64,000 nucleotides of DNA from Planosporangium flavigriseum (GTDB lineage Bacteria > Actinomycetota > Actinomycetes > Mycobacteriales > Micromonosporaceae): assembly GCF_011947225.1 (NCBI RefSeq), contig NZ_JAATVW010000008.1, forward strand, positions 1 through 64,000. The letters are read 5' to 3'. Below are positions 1 to 8,625 of this stretch, piece after piece (the first letter of the stretch is position 1; each line of letters opens with the position of its first letter). A model generated the notes under the pieces. It did not search any database and was not told the DNA's origin. It was given only the letters and a program-made list of their open reading frames with translations. A program made the translations under genes and the position numbers.

Positions 1-756
<756 letters not shown>

Positions 757-1026
757 CGTCCATCATCCTCCGGCAGGCCACCCGTACACCCTGCCGGCGA
801 AGGCTCCGCTCAACGAACAATCAAACGAACAATCATCTGATGCGCTGAGTCGAATGCTTTAAACCTCACCGCTCTGAACACCGTTGCGCCGGACGCCAGT
901 GCGGGCGCGGCTGCCGGTGCACATATGGGTAGGCGGGCTACCTACCTCCAATGCTAGCCCCGGCAGAGGGTGATTCCCGCTGGCCGGCGGCCGAATCATG
1001 GACCGCGGCCGGATTTCCGCCGCGGC

Positions 1027-1986
1027 TCACTGGTCCGCCGCCGCGATGCGCTTGACCACCATCTCGGTCGGCGTACGGCGGGCCCCACGCCGCCACATCA
1101 GGCGCTGGATCAGCAGCGTCACGATGCCGGCCGTGACGAGGGCGGCCACGTTGACGAGGAACTGGATCGCCGAGGTGAGCGCGAGCATGCCGGCCACCCC
1201 GGCGAGGAACGCGACGATCCAGGACAGCGCGTCCGGGCGCCAGATGAAGCCGGTGAGCGGGCGCTCCGCCAGCAGCATCTCCTTGCTGACCAGGCCCATG
1301 GCGGTCATGGCCCAGGTGGTGAACACGGTGACCAGCATGGCGATCGGGAAGCCGACGGCGAGCGCGAGCACCGAGCGGGCGACCATGGAAAGCCGCCGCC
1401 GCACGATCCCGACGCACAGCGCGGCAAGGGGGCCGAACTCCGGACCCACGACCATCGCGCCGACGATCAGGATCGGCTGGTCGAGGAGGACCCCGATACC
1501 TGCGATGATCATTGCCACGGTCAGGAAGATCAGGTACGCGCCGGACAGGGTCGTTTCCTCGCCGGTTCGTTGCTCGATCTCGTCCCACACCACCGCGTCC
1601 ACGCCGAGTCCGGGTACGGCGCGGGCGGCCTCCTCCGCCGCGGTCGATAACGTCACCTCGACGGTCTCCATGGAGATCGCGCCGGTATGGTCGACGCCGA
1701 GGGCGCGCAGGCCGTCGAGCACCGTGCTGGCGCCCTCGCGCACCACGTCGCAGAGCACCACGTCGCCCGCAGGCCGGCGACCCGCGTCTGGCACCACGAT
1801 GAGGTGGGCGACGGCGGGATCGTTCGCGAGTAGGCTGACGACCTCCGGAGACCGGTCTCGAGGCGAGATGATGCGCAGGTGGATCGTGGCAGGTTCTCCT
1901 TCGCGGCGGGCGCGGGCTCGGGCTCGGGCGCGCAGCGGGCGCGGTACCGGCACTTCGACTGCGTATTCCGCCTGATCATCGCCCAT
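1027..1986 (-). CDS. DUF389 family membrane protein
   Basis: About 320 residues with a soluble N-terminal region and five to six hydrophobic segments in the second half (for example ILIVGAMVVGPEFGPLAAL). The early IHLRIISPRDRSPEVVSLL stretch and the GAMVVGPEFGP motif fit the DUF389 family, whose transport or signalling role is not established. I start at the ATG at 1986; an in-frame TTG at 2070 would add a 28-residue arginine- and glycine-rich tail unlike the family. A run of RA dipeptides near residues 18-26 comes from a short GC repeat at about 1905-1945. The gene stands alone between clpC and a gene remnant. Confidence 0.75.
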   Translation of the reverse strand: MGDDQAEYAVEVPVPRPLRARARARARREGEPATIHLRIISPRDRSPEVVSLLANDPAVAHLIVVPDAGRRPAGDVVLCDVVREGASTVLDGLRALGVDHTGAISMETVEVTLSTAAEEAARAVPGLGVDAVVWDEIEQRTGEETTLSGAYLIFLTVAMIIAGIGVLLDQPILIVGAMVVGPEFGPLAALCVGIVRRRLSMVARSVLALAVGFPIAMLVTVFTTWAMTAMGLVSKEMLLAERPLTGFIWRPDALSWIVAFLAGVAGMLALTSAIQFLVNVAALVTAGIVTLLIQRLMWRRGARRTPTEMVVKRIAAADQ

Positions 1987-2054
1987 CCGTGCCGTTAGCT
2001 GTTCAAGCCACACCCATCCGCCACCCAGCGGGGCGCCCCGAACGCAGCGGCTGC

Positions 2055-2258
2055 TCACGCGGCGTACCAATAGGTATTGAGCTGGTCGACCGCGGACTTC
2101 GCGCCACCCAGGTCGTAACGGTCGACCGCCAGGAAGTTGGGCTTCTTCCGCGCGGCGGACGCGCAGAAGCGCTCGGCTCGGTCGACAACCTTGCTGTTGT
2201 CGTCCTTGCTGTTGTCGTCCTTGCTGTTGTCGTCCGCGACGATGAAGATCGAGTTCGC
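2055..2258 (-). pseudogene. C-terminal remnant resembling a PI-PLC-like phosphodiesterase
   Basis: An open stretch of 67 codons on the minus strand, closed upstream by a stop at 2259-2261 and with no start codon. It reads ANSIFIVADD, three DDNSK repeats, then KPNFLAVDRYDLGGAKSAVD and ends TYWYAA. The NFLAVDRYDLG...VDQLN ending resembles the last strand and helix of PI-PLC X-type secreted phosphodiesterases, where an NF-V-D-Y pattern is typical. The rest of the enzyme is missing, so this looks like a decayed gene end. The family call rests on a short match and is tentative; that it is a truncated coding relic is more certain. Confidence 0.45.
2191..2235. repeat. 15-bp perfect tandem repeat, three copies
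   Basis: The unit TTGCTGTTGTCGTCC occurs three times head to tail without a mismatch. In the minus-strand remnant it encodes DDNSK three times, so the expansion kept frame. Confidence 0.95.
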
Positions 2259-2328
2259 TCAGGCCAAGATCTTCGAGGTGCTGGCGCGGGGCAATCGGCT
2301 GGCGGGCGCAGCCGTGAGCGGCCGGTGA

Positions 2329-2781
2329 CGGGCGCGCCCGCCCGTCACCCTGCTTCGCTCGCGCTTACGGTTACGTATCCGTAGTCAAATTGACTGAAGG
2401 CAATTCGTATTTCGCTAAGGCGCGCTTAATAAGGGGCTTTGTGTATTTCCCTTGGCGTGACATTAAGCACGGCATTAGTGCTTTAACTGGATCAAGGACC
2501 CTTGCTAGGTTGCTGCGGGAAAACGGCCAAGCCTAGATTTGGAGTGGCGCAGATGATGCAAGGAGTTCCGCGTTTCGGCTGCGGCTGGCTCGGCAGTGTC
2601 CGGCGCGGACGTGCGGTCGCGGAGGCCGGCGCGAACGCGCTTCCTGCGGGAACGCTCGCCGGAAATCCCGTGAAACCCCTCTGATCAGGACGGCATGGCG
2701 TTCCCGGTGCCGCCGGGTGGGTTCAGTGCGCAGGTGCGCAATCGCGGGGGAGTGAGCGTCATCGGTTTTTTACATATTCCC
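2329..2781. other. AT-richer intergenic leader of the 2.9-13.4 kb operon
   Basis: This stretch, especially 2380-2500, is clearly richer in A/T than the flanking genes and holds no convincing coding frame. An inverted repeat AAGCAC-N7-GTGCTT lies at 2465-2483 and extends imperfectly outward (TTAA...TTTAA); it could be an operator or a weak terminator. Such AT-rich leaders are common ahead of actinomycete biosynthetic operons. Short open frames here (for example 2502-2684) lack family resemblance and are not called. Confidence 0.5.
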
Positions 2782-2811
2782 TTGAGAGTTTTTACAACCC
2801 GCACGGATAGT
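2782..2811 (+). promoter_or_regulatory. Candidate sigma-70-like promoter for the biosynthetic operon
   Basis: TTGAGA at 2782-2787 and GATAGT at 2806-2811 are separated by 18 bp. Transcription would begin near 2818, placing the TTG start at 2888 about 70 nt downstream and excluding the in-frame GTG at 2810 as the start. It is inferred from sequence only. Confidence 0.4.
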
Positions 2812-2887
2812 GGCGGAAACTGCGGCGGAAACCGTGCGCCGGTGCGCCCATGGCCGCTGTCATTCGGTAGGAGCCGAGGGGAAACAA

Positions 2888-4213
2888 TTGTCCAGCTCCA
2901 GTGCGTACAGAACACCGATGTCGCCGGCAACGGAGCCGGACGTGTACGGGATCCTTCGTCGGCACGTCTCACCGGGCCTCGCGCTCGGCTACAAAATGGT
3001 CGGGCACGGCGCGTACGAGGTGGCGGCGAACGGCGCCACCGTGCGCCTGTCTGACGGGCGCGAACTCATCGACTTCGGGTCGTACGCCGTGACGCTGCTC
3101 GGCCATCGGTGCGGACCCGTGGTCGACGCCGTCGCGGCGCAGCTGGCCGCCATGCCCACCGGCACCCGAGCGCTGGCCAACCCGACCGTGGCCGTGTTCA
3201 TCGAAGAGCTGCTCAGCCGGTGCGGGGCCGAACTGGAACGGGTATGGCTCGGCAGCGACGGAGCGGACGCCGTCGAGGTGGCGTTGAAGCTCGCCCGGCG
3301 CGGGACGGGCCGCCCGCGCATCCTTGCCGTGGAGGGCGCGTTCCACGGCAAGACGCTCGGTGCGCTGTCCGTCACCGACTCGACGTCCTTCCGCGCCGGC
3401 TTGGACGGCGTGCTGGGGCCGGTCACCCACCTCCGTCGCGACGACGCCGGGGCCGTCGCCCGAGAGGTGCGCGCCGGTGACGTCGCCGCACTGATCGTCG
3501 AGCCCGTCCAGGGCGAGGCCGGCGTACGACCGCTCGACGCCGGCGTCGTCCGGCAGTGGGGCGCCGATGCGCGCGCCGCCGCCGCCTTCCTGATCAGTGA
3601 CGAGATCCAGGCCGGCCTGCGCCGCTGCGGGCCCTTCTCCATGGCGGTCGACGCCGGGTGGGCGCCGGACGCCGTCCTGTTCGGCAAGGCGTTGGGCGGT
3701 GGCGTACTGCCGCTGTCCGCAGCCGTCGGTACCTCGGACTTCTTCGCGCCGCTGGTGGGCGACCCCACCTGGCACACCGCCACCTTCGGTGGCCACCCGC
3801 TCTCGTGCGCGGCCGGCCGGGCGTCGTTGCCCGTCATCGACCGGCTGGCCGAGCGCGCCGACGAGTTGGGCGCCAGGTTCGGTCGCGAGCTGCGCGACCT
3901 CGCGAGGGGCTACCCGGCGCTGGTCCGCGAGGTACGCGGACAGGGGCTGCTGTGGGGCGTCGACTTCGCCAGGCCGGCCATGGCCGGCTCGATGCTGGTC
4001 GAACTCGCCGACGCCGGCCTGCTCGTATCGCCGTGCCTGAGTTCGCGCCGAACGATCCGCCTGCTGCCGCCGATGGTCACGACGCCCGCCGAGTTGGAGC
4101 GGGCGATGGAGGCGTTCCGGACCGCGCTTGCGGCTACCGGACGAATCGCCGCCGAGGAGCCCGCCGCCGACGAGACCGCCGCCGACGAGCCCGTCGCGGG
4201 AGGTCCGGCATGA
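2888..4213 (+). CDS. Class III PLP-dependent aminotransferase
   Basis: About 441 residues of a fold-type I, class III (ornithine/GABA type) aminotransferase that would move an amino group between a primary amine and a keto or aldehyde substrate in the cytoplasm. The cofactor lysine is K267 in VLFGKALGGGVLPLSA, preceded by the DEIQAGLRR motif that contacts PLP. I start at TTG 2888 because GAGGGG lies just upstream; ATG 2918 is the alternative. The extreme C-terminus carries three copies of a pentapeptide (AAEEP/AADET/AADEP) from a 15-bp repeat. Its stop overlaps the start of the next gene (ATGA), and it opens a nine-gene operon, so it probably aminates a pathway intermediate. Its substrate is unknown. 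Confidence 0.85.
   Translation: MSSSSAYRTPMSPATEPDVYGILRRHVSPGLALGYKMVGHGAYEVAANGATVRLSDGRELIDFGSYAVTLLGHRCGPVVDAVAAQLAAMPTGTRALANPTVAVFIEELLSRCGAELERVWLGSDGADAVEVALKLARRGTGRPRILAVEGAFHGKTLGALSVTDSTSFRAGLDGVLGPVTHLRRDDAGAVAREVRAGDVAALIVEPVQGEAGVRPLDAGVVRQWGADARAAAAFLISDEIQAGLRRCGPFSMAVDAGWAPDAVLFGKALGGGVLPLSAAVGTSDFFAPLVGDPTWHTATFGGHPLSCAAGRASLPVIDRLAERADELGARFGRELRDLARGYPALVREVRGQGLLWGVDFARPAMAGSMLVELADAGLLVSPCLSSRRTIRLLPPMVTTPAELERAMEAFRTALAATGRIAAEEPAADETAADEPVAGGPA
4148..4192. repeat. 15-bp tandem repeat, three near-identical copies
   Basis: Units of the form GCCGCCGACGAGACC repeat three times with single-base variants, giving AAEEP, AADET and AADEP at the C-terminus of the aminotransferase, just before the coupled start of the UbiA gene. 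Confidence 0.85.
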
Positions 4214-5169
4214 CAGCCACGCAGCGCCAGCGCCGGCGGGATCCGGCCGTTCCCGCAGCCCGGCCGTTATCGCGGCGGCTGGCGGCCTGGGCGCAGGAGC
4301 GGTTCCCGGTCGCACTCGGTGCCGTCATGGTCCCCGCCTGCCTGGTTGCTCTGCTCTACGGTCGCGTTCTCACCCATCCCGGCGCGCCCCGGCCACACCT
4401 GGGCGACCTGGCCGCGGTCGCCGCCGGGTGGGCCTTCTTCTTGATGGTCCGCATCGTCGACGAGCACAAGGACTACGAACGCGACCGCGCGGAGTACCCC
4501 GGCCGGGTGCTGCAGCGGGGCGTGGTGACGCTCGACCAGCTCAAGGTGGTGGCTGCGGGCGCGGTGGCGCTCCAGCTCATCGTCACGCTCGCCGCCGACG
4601 GAGGCATCGGCCGGGCCGGGCGCTGGTGGGCGCTGGCGCTCGCGTGGACCGCCCTGGCCGCCAAGGACTTTTTCCTCGGCCGGTGGATCGCTGATCGCCC
4701 GGTGCTGTACCCGTTGTTGCATCTGCCGCTATCCGGGCTGGTCTGCGTGTGGATCGCGCAACTGGGCGCCGGCCCGCGCAGCCTTCCGCCCGCGGCGTTC
4801 GCGGTAGCGGCTCTCGGCGTCACCCTGTCGGCCTCGGTGGACCTGGTGCGCAAGTTCCTTCCTGGGACGGGCGGCGGCCGGGCGTACGTCCGCGCGCTCG
4901 GGGTCCGGCGCGCCGCGACGGTCGGTGCGGTCGCCGTCGCGGTCCAGACCGCGGTACTGGCGACCCTGCTCCGGCTCGCGGACGGCCCGGCCGCAGGTGT
5001 CATGGCGTTACCCGTGCTCGCCGCCGGTCCCCAGGTCGCGCTGGCCCGGTTCGCGCAGGCGCCGACGCGCAGGCGGGGCCGGGCGGCGCGGGCCGGCATG
5101 GCGCTTCTCCTGCCCGTACAGCTCGCCGTTTCGGTGGCGGCGCTGCTCGCTGGACCCAGGGGGTGCTGA
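4210..5169 (+). CDS. UbiA-superfamily membrane prenyltransferase-like protein
   Basis: 319 residues with multiple hydrophobic segments. An aspartate-rich first motif D84-E-H-K-D88-Y-E-R-D92 followed by PGRVLQRGVVTL matches the UbiA pattern in which acidic residues hold a magnesium-bound prenyl diphosphate. The second motif is the variant SVDLVRKFLPG near residues 209-220 rather than the usual DxxxD, as in a subset of UbiA relatives. UbiA enzymes transfer prenyl chains to aromatic or glycerol acceptors in the membrane; the acceptor here is unknown. The ATG at 4210 overlaps the aminotransferase stop and its own stop overlaps the next gene by ATGA, implying translational coupling. Confidence 0.75.
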   Translation: MTATQRQRRRDPAVPAARPLSRRLAAWAQERFPVALGAVMVPACLVALLYGRVLTHPGAPRPHLGDLAAVAAGWAFFLMVRIVDEHKDYERDRAEYPGRVLQRGVVTLDQLKVVAAGAVALQLIVTLAADGGIGRAGRWWALALAWTALAAKDFFLGRWIADRPVLYPLLHLPLSGLVCVWIAQLGAGPRSLPPAAFAVAALGVTLSASVDLVRKFLPGTGGGRAYVRALGVRRAATVGAVAVAVQTAVLATLLRLADGPAAGVMALPVLAAGPQVALARFAQAPTRRRGRAARAGMALLLPVQLAVSVAALLAGPRGC

Positions 5170-6251
5170 TGATTCGACGCGTACTGGTCACGGGCGCCAC
5201 CGGGCTGGTCGGATTCGAGGTGTACGACCGGCTGCGGCAGCGCGCCGACCTCATGGGCGACGTCACGGTCACCGGCACCAGCCGCCGCGGCTCGGACCTG
5301 CTGCCCGCGGTCGTCAAGTGGCACATGGGCGCCGAGCCGCCCCCGGTCGCGCTGGCGGGGCCGTGGGATGTGGTCATCAACACGGCTGCGGACGTGCGGT
5401 GGTCCCTGCGCCCGGACGCCGCGCGACGAGCCAATGTGGACACCGTTGCGGCGCTGGCGCCGTTGGTCTCGCCGGGCACCCACGTGATCCACGTGTCCAC
5501 CGCGTACGCCGGTGGCCACCGCGGCGACGGTTCGTCACCCGACCTCGACGATTACCGCAACTCGTACGAGTGGTCCAAGGCCCACGCCGAACGCCTCGCG
5601 CGGGAGTTGTTTCCGCGGCTGACCGTGATCAGGCCGGCCCTCATCCTGGGCCGGCGCTCCGACGGCCGCGCGGCCCGCTTCTCCGGCCTGTACACGCTCG
5701 TGCGTGGCATCGCGACCGGCGCCGTCCCGGTCGTCGCCGCCGACCCGCAGGCGAGGTTCGACCTGGTCCCCGTCGACGACCTCGCCGACCTGATCCTTGC
5801 CGCGATGGGGGACGCCGCGATGGGGGACGCCGCGATGGGGGACGCCGTGATGGGGGACGCCGTGATGGGGGACGCCGCGATGGGGGACGCCGTGATGGGG
5901 GACGCCCTGCCGGTCAGCCACGCCCTCGACGTGGTCATGGCGGCGCTGAATGGCTGGCGGGCGGCGCGCGGACACGAACCGTTGCAGCCGCCCCGGATCA
6001 TCACCCCGCAGCGCTGGAACCGATTCTTTGTGCCGTTCGCGCGGGAGCACCTGACCATCCGGCAGAACCGGATGCTCGACCTGCTCTCGGTGTTCGAGCC
6101 GTACCTGGTCTCGACCGTGCCGCTGCCCGTCACCCATGCCGTCAACGGCGTGGACGGCTGCCTGCGCGCCTCGGTCCGGTACTGGGCCTCGACCAATCCC
6201 CGCCTGGCGGCGATGAACCCGCTGCCGTGGCGCGGCGACGCGGCGGCGTGA
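5169..6251 (+). CDS. Extended SDR, fatty-acyl/thioester-reductase-like NAD(P)-binding protein
   Basis: 360 residues. The N-terminus carries the Rossmann motif TGATGLVG, then VIHVSTAYAGG and a YEWSK catalytic Y-x-x-x-K, the pattern of extended SDRs and of the male-sterility/thioester-reductase (NAD_binding_4) group. Those enzymes reduce acyl thioesters or act on sugar nucleotides. Because an acyl carrier protein follows immediately, reduction of a carrier-bound acyl chain is a reasonable inference. Around residues 211-245 seven copies of AMGDA-type pentapeptides interrupt the fold between the DLVPVDDLADLIL and LDVVMAAL segments. The start ATG overlaps the UbiA stop. Confidence 0.75.
   Translation: MIRRVLVTGATGLVGFEVYDRLRQRADLMGDVTVTGTSRRGSDLLPAVVKWHMGAEPPPVALAGPWDVVINTAADVRWSLRPDAARRANVDTVAALAPLVSPGTHVIHVSTAYAGGHRGDGSSPDLDDYRNSYEWSKAHAERLARELFPRLTVIRPALILGRRSDGRAARFSGLYTLVRGIATGAVPVVAADPQARFDLVPVDDLADLILAAMGDAAMGDAAMGDAVMGDAVMGDAAMGDAVMGDALPVSHALDVVMAALNGWRAARGHEPLQPPRIITPQRWNRFFVPFAREHLTIRQNRMLDLLSVFEPYLVSTVPLPVTHAVNGVDGCLRASVRYWASTNPRLAAMNPLPWRGDAAA
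5799..5903. repeat. 15-bp tandem repeat, seven copies, inside the SDR gene
   Basis: Seven head-to-tail units of GCCGCGATGGGGGAC with one alternating base (GCG or GTG) insert 35 residues of (A/V)MGDA repeats. The reading frame is kept throughout. Each unit also contains an ATG. Confidence 0.97.
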
Positions 6252-6272
6252 GACACGACGAAGGAGGAACCA

Positions 6273-6545
6273 ATGCCAGAACAGACGATCGCCGACCGCG
6301 TACGAAGACTCGTCGTCGAGGCGGCGCCCATCGCGGTGGGCCGGGTGCACGCGGGCATGGTGCTCACCGACGACCTGGGCTACGACTCGCTGTCCCTGTT
6401 GGAACTGATGGGGCTGCTCGAGGCCGAGTTCGACCTGCCGCCGGTCGACGGCGACTTCCGGTCGGTACGGACCCTCCAGGACGCCGAGGACATGGTGCGG
6501 CGGGTCCTCGACGCCCGCCGGAGCCGACCACGTACGCCCGCGTGA
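6273..6545 (+). CDS. Acyl carrier protein
   Basis: A 90-residue acyl carrier protein. Residues 36-44 read LGYDSLSLL, where S39 is the expected phosphopantetheine attachment serine and the following EL pattern belongs to helix II. A strong AAGGAGG lies about 8 nt ahead of the ATG. It would carry acyl or aminoacyl intermediates as thioesters for the neighbouring SDR and AfsA-domain enzymes. No ketosynthase or acyltransferase gene lies in the operon, so the chain must be loaded from elsewhere or by an unrecognised enzyme. Confidence 0.9.
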   Translation: MPEQTIADRVRRLVVEAAPIAVGRVHAGMVLTDDLGYDSLSLLELMGLLEAEFDLPPVDGDFRSVRTLQDAEDMVRRVLDARRSRPRTPA

Positions 6546-6570
6546 TTCGACAGTCGTGATTGGAGAGTCA

Positions 6571-8625
6571 GTGACCCGTACGGTGAAGACCACGGAGATT
6601 GTCGACCCCTCGGTACGGCTCGGCGCCGAACACGCCCCACCCCTGCTCGAGTCGTTGTCGGTCATCCCGGGCAAGCGTGCCCTGTTCGCCGTCGACAGCT
6701 ACTTCCGGGACAGCTGGGAGGACCTGTGCGAGCTGCCGCCGGACGCCATCGAGTACATCCTGCGCCACCATGCCGTGCTGCTGCTCAAGCCCGACGCCGT
6801 GGTCGGGCGGCGGCTGTCGGCGGCGCTCGGCTGGCTCGGCGAGCAGGGCACGGTGGTCGCCGCCGAACCGGTCCGGCTGGATCGGCACACGACCAGGGTG
6901 ATGTGGCAGTACCAGTGGAACGTCGCCAGCCGAGACCGGCGCGACCTCGCCGACCTGATCGTGCGCGGTGGGGACTCGTTGCTGCTCATCGTCGCGATGC
7001 CGCCGGGCGACCGGCCCGCGACGGTACGCCTGTCAGGTGCGAAGGGCCCCGCGGAGCCGGCGCGGCGGCAGCCCTGGCACCTTCGCCACCGGTTGGGCAA
7101 CGACAACTTCCTGCTCAACTTCGTGCACACCGCGGATGAGCCGGCGGACCTGGTACGCGAGCTGGGGGTGCTGTTCGACGCGCCGCAGCGGCGGAAGTTG
7201 TACCGGCAGCTGCGGCGGGGGGCCGACGCGACCGCGGCGGCGCAGTCCCTGGTGGCGCGGTTGTACGAGCGAACCCCGGCACGTGATCTCAGCCTTGCCG
7301 GCTTCGTCGAGCGGATGTATCAGCGCCTGGCCGGCCGCACCGGGCCGGCCGTCCGTACGCTGGCGTCGGCGCTGGAGGCGATGGAGGCCGGCCTCAACGC
7401 CGACTGGCGCGGCCTGTGCGACCTGGCCGGCGTGGCCGGGGTGCCGCTGGACGCCTGGGATCGGATCGTCCTGGGCACGCATCTCATGGTCGCCTCCGAG
7501 TCGGGCACCGTACCGATCCTCGCCGGCGTGCCCGGATCGGAGTGGGACCGGCGGTCCGAGCCCGCGATCCTGCCGCCCGGCTGGCTGCCGTGCCGCCCCC
7601 GTGCTGCCCGAACGGGGCATGACCGAGGCGGGGGAGAGCCAGCGCCGCCGGCACTGCGCTACGACCAGCCCGTACCGCGTGGCCTCATCCATAAGGAGGG
7701 CATCGAGGAGGTGCTGGTGACCGACAGCGCGCAGGTGGACAGCGGGACGTTCGCGCTCGCCGCCGAACTGCCGCAGACCCACTGCTACCTCAGCGATCTG
7801 CCCGCGGGTCCGGCGCGGTTCGACCTCATGGCGGTGCTGGAGCTCTGCCGCCAGGCGTTCTACGTCGTCGTCCATCGCCACCTGGGAGTGCCGTTCGACC
7901 GGGCGTTCCTGCTGGGGCGGCTCGGCGTCGACCTCGCCCCGCAGCTGCCCTTCGCCGACCAGCCCGGCCGGCTGCGCGTCGAGACCGCGTTCGAGCTGAG
8001 ACGGCTCATCGAGTCGCCACGGCCCGGGCTGGTGGCCGGCTTGACCTTCACCGCGCCCGACGGTCGTCCGGTGGGCACCGGCACTATGTCCGGCTCGTGG
8101 AGCGGGCCGGCGGAGTACGGGGCGCTGCGTTCGGCCGTCCGCGCCGCCCATGGGCTCGGAGCGCGGGTCGGCCCGCCGCCGGCCGTACGCGCTCCGCTCC
8201 TTCCCGCCGCGAGCGTGGGCCGGACCGCGCAACGCAACGTCGTGCTCGCCGGCCGCACGGAGGGCGACGGGGAGGGGGCCCAGGACAACGCCTTCGACCT
8301 CGCGCTCGACCTGGCGTACCGGGGAATGTTCGACCACGATCATGACCACCTGCCCGGCATGCTGCTGATGGAGGCCGCTCGGCAGGCGGCGATCTGGACG
8401 GTGGCCCGAACAACCGGGTCCCTGGCCGGGGCACTCACGCCGACCCGCCTGCACGCGTCGTTCCCCGCGATGGCCGAGGTCGACCTGCCGGTGCGCTGCA
8501 CCGCCAGCATCTCCGATCGGAGCGAGCAGGACGCTACGGGCGTCATGGTTTCGATGCGGCAGCGCGGCGCCACGGTGTGCCGGGTCAGCACGGCGGTGGC
8601 CGCGCCGCGGGGAGGCCGGCTATGA
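6571..8625 (+). CDS. NDP-kinase-like domain fused to AfsA (A-factor hotdog) domain
   Basis: 684 residues. Residues about 60-215 match nucleoside diphosphate kinase: LLLKPDAV with K73, a loop with GAKGPAEP then LRHRLG, NFVHTADEP with H186 in the phosphohistidine position, and an E in LVRELGVLF. The key K, R, N, H and E positions seem kept. A helical linker of about 120 residues follows. From about residue 370 the protein is an AfsA-type protein: HKEGIEEVLVTD, ELPQTHCYL, LELCRQAFY, and a second hotdog repeat with DHDHLPGMLLMEAARQ near 590. AfsA proteins join dihydroxyacetone phosphate to a beta-ketoacyl thioester in butyrolactone synthesis. I chose GTG 6571 because GGAG precedes it; GTG 6556 has no such site. 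The stop overlaps the next ATG. Confidence 0.75.
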   Translation: MTRTVKTTEIVDPSVRLGAEHAPPLLESLSVIPGKRALFAVDSYFRDSWEDLCELPPDAIEYILRHHAVLLLKPDAVVGRRLSAALGWLGEQGTVVAAEPVRLDRHTTRVMWQYQWNVASRDRRDLADLIVRGGDSLLLIVAMPPGDRPATVRLSGAKGPAEPARRQPWHLRHRLGNDNFLLNFVHTADEPADLVRELGVLFDAPQRRKLYRQLRRGADATAAAQSLVARLYERTPARDLSLAGFVERMYQRLAGRTGPAVRTLASALEAMEAGLNADWRGLCDLAGVAGVPLDAWDRIVLGTHLMVASESGTVPILAGVPGSEWDRRSEPAILPPGWLPCRPRAARTGHDRGGGEPAPPALRYDQPVPRGLIHKEGIEEVLVTDSAQVDSGTFALAAELPQTHCYLSDLPAGPARFDLMAVLELCRQAFYVVVHRHLGVPFDRAFLLGRLGVDLAPQLPFADQPGRLRVETAFELRRLIESPRPGLVAGLTFTAPDGRPVGTGTMSGSWSGPAEYGALRSAVRAAHGLGARVGPPPAVRAPLLPAASVGRTAQRNVVLAGRTEGDGEGAQDNAFDLALDLAYRGMFDHDHDHLPGMLLMEAARQAAIWTVARTTGSLAGALTPTRLHASFPAMAEVDLPVRCTASISDRSEQDATGVMVSMRQRGATVCRVSTAVAAPRGGRL

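Noticed and set aside
2810-2887. GTG 2810 as start of the aminotransferase
   Set aside because: It coincides with the candidate -10 region and has no ribosome binding site; TTG 2888 with GAGGGG is more plausible.
2969-4315. Long minus-strand frame opposite the aminotransferase
   Set aside because: It has unnatural composition (Gly/Arg/His rich), no family resemblance, and mirrors the codon pattern of the plus-strand gene.
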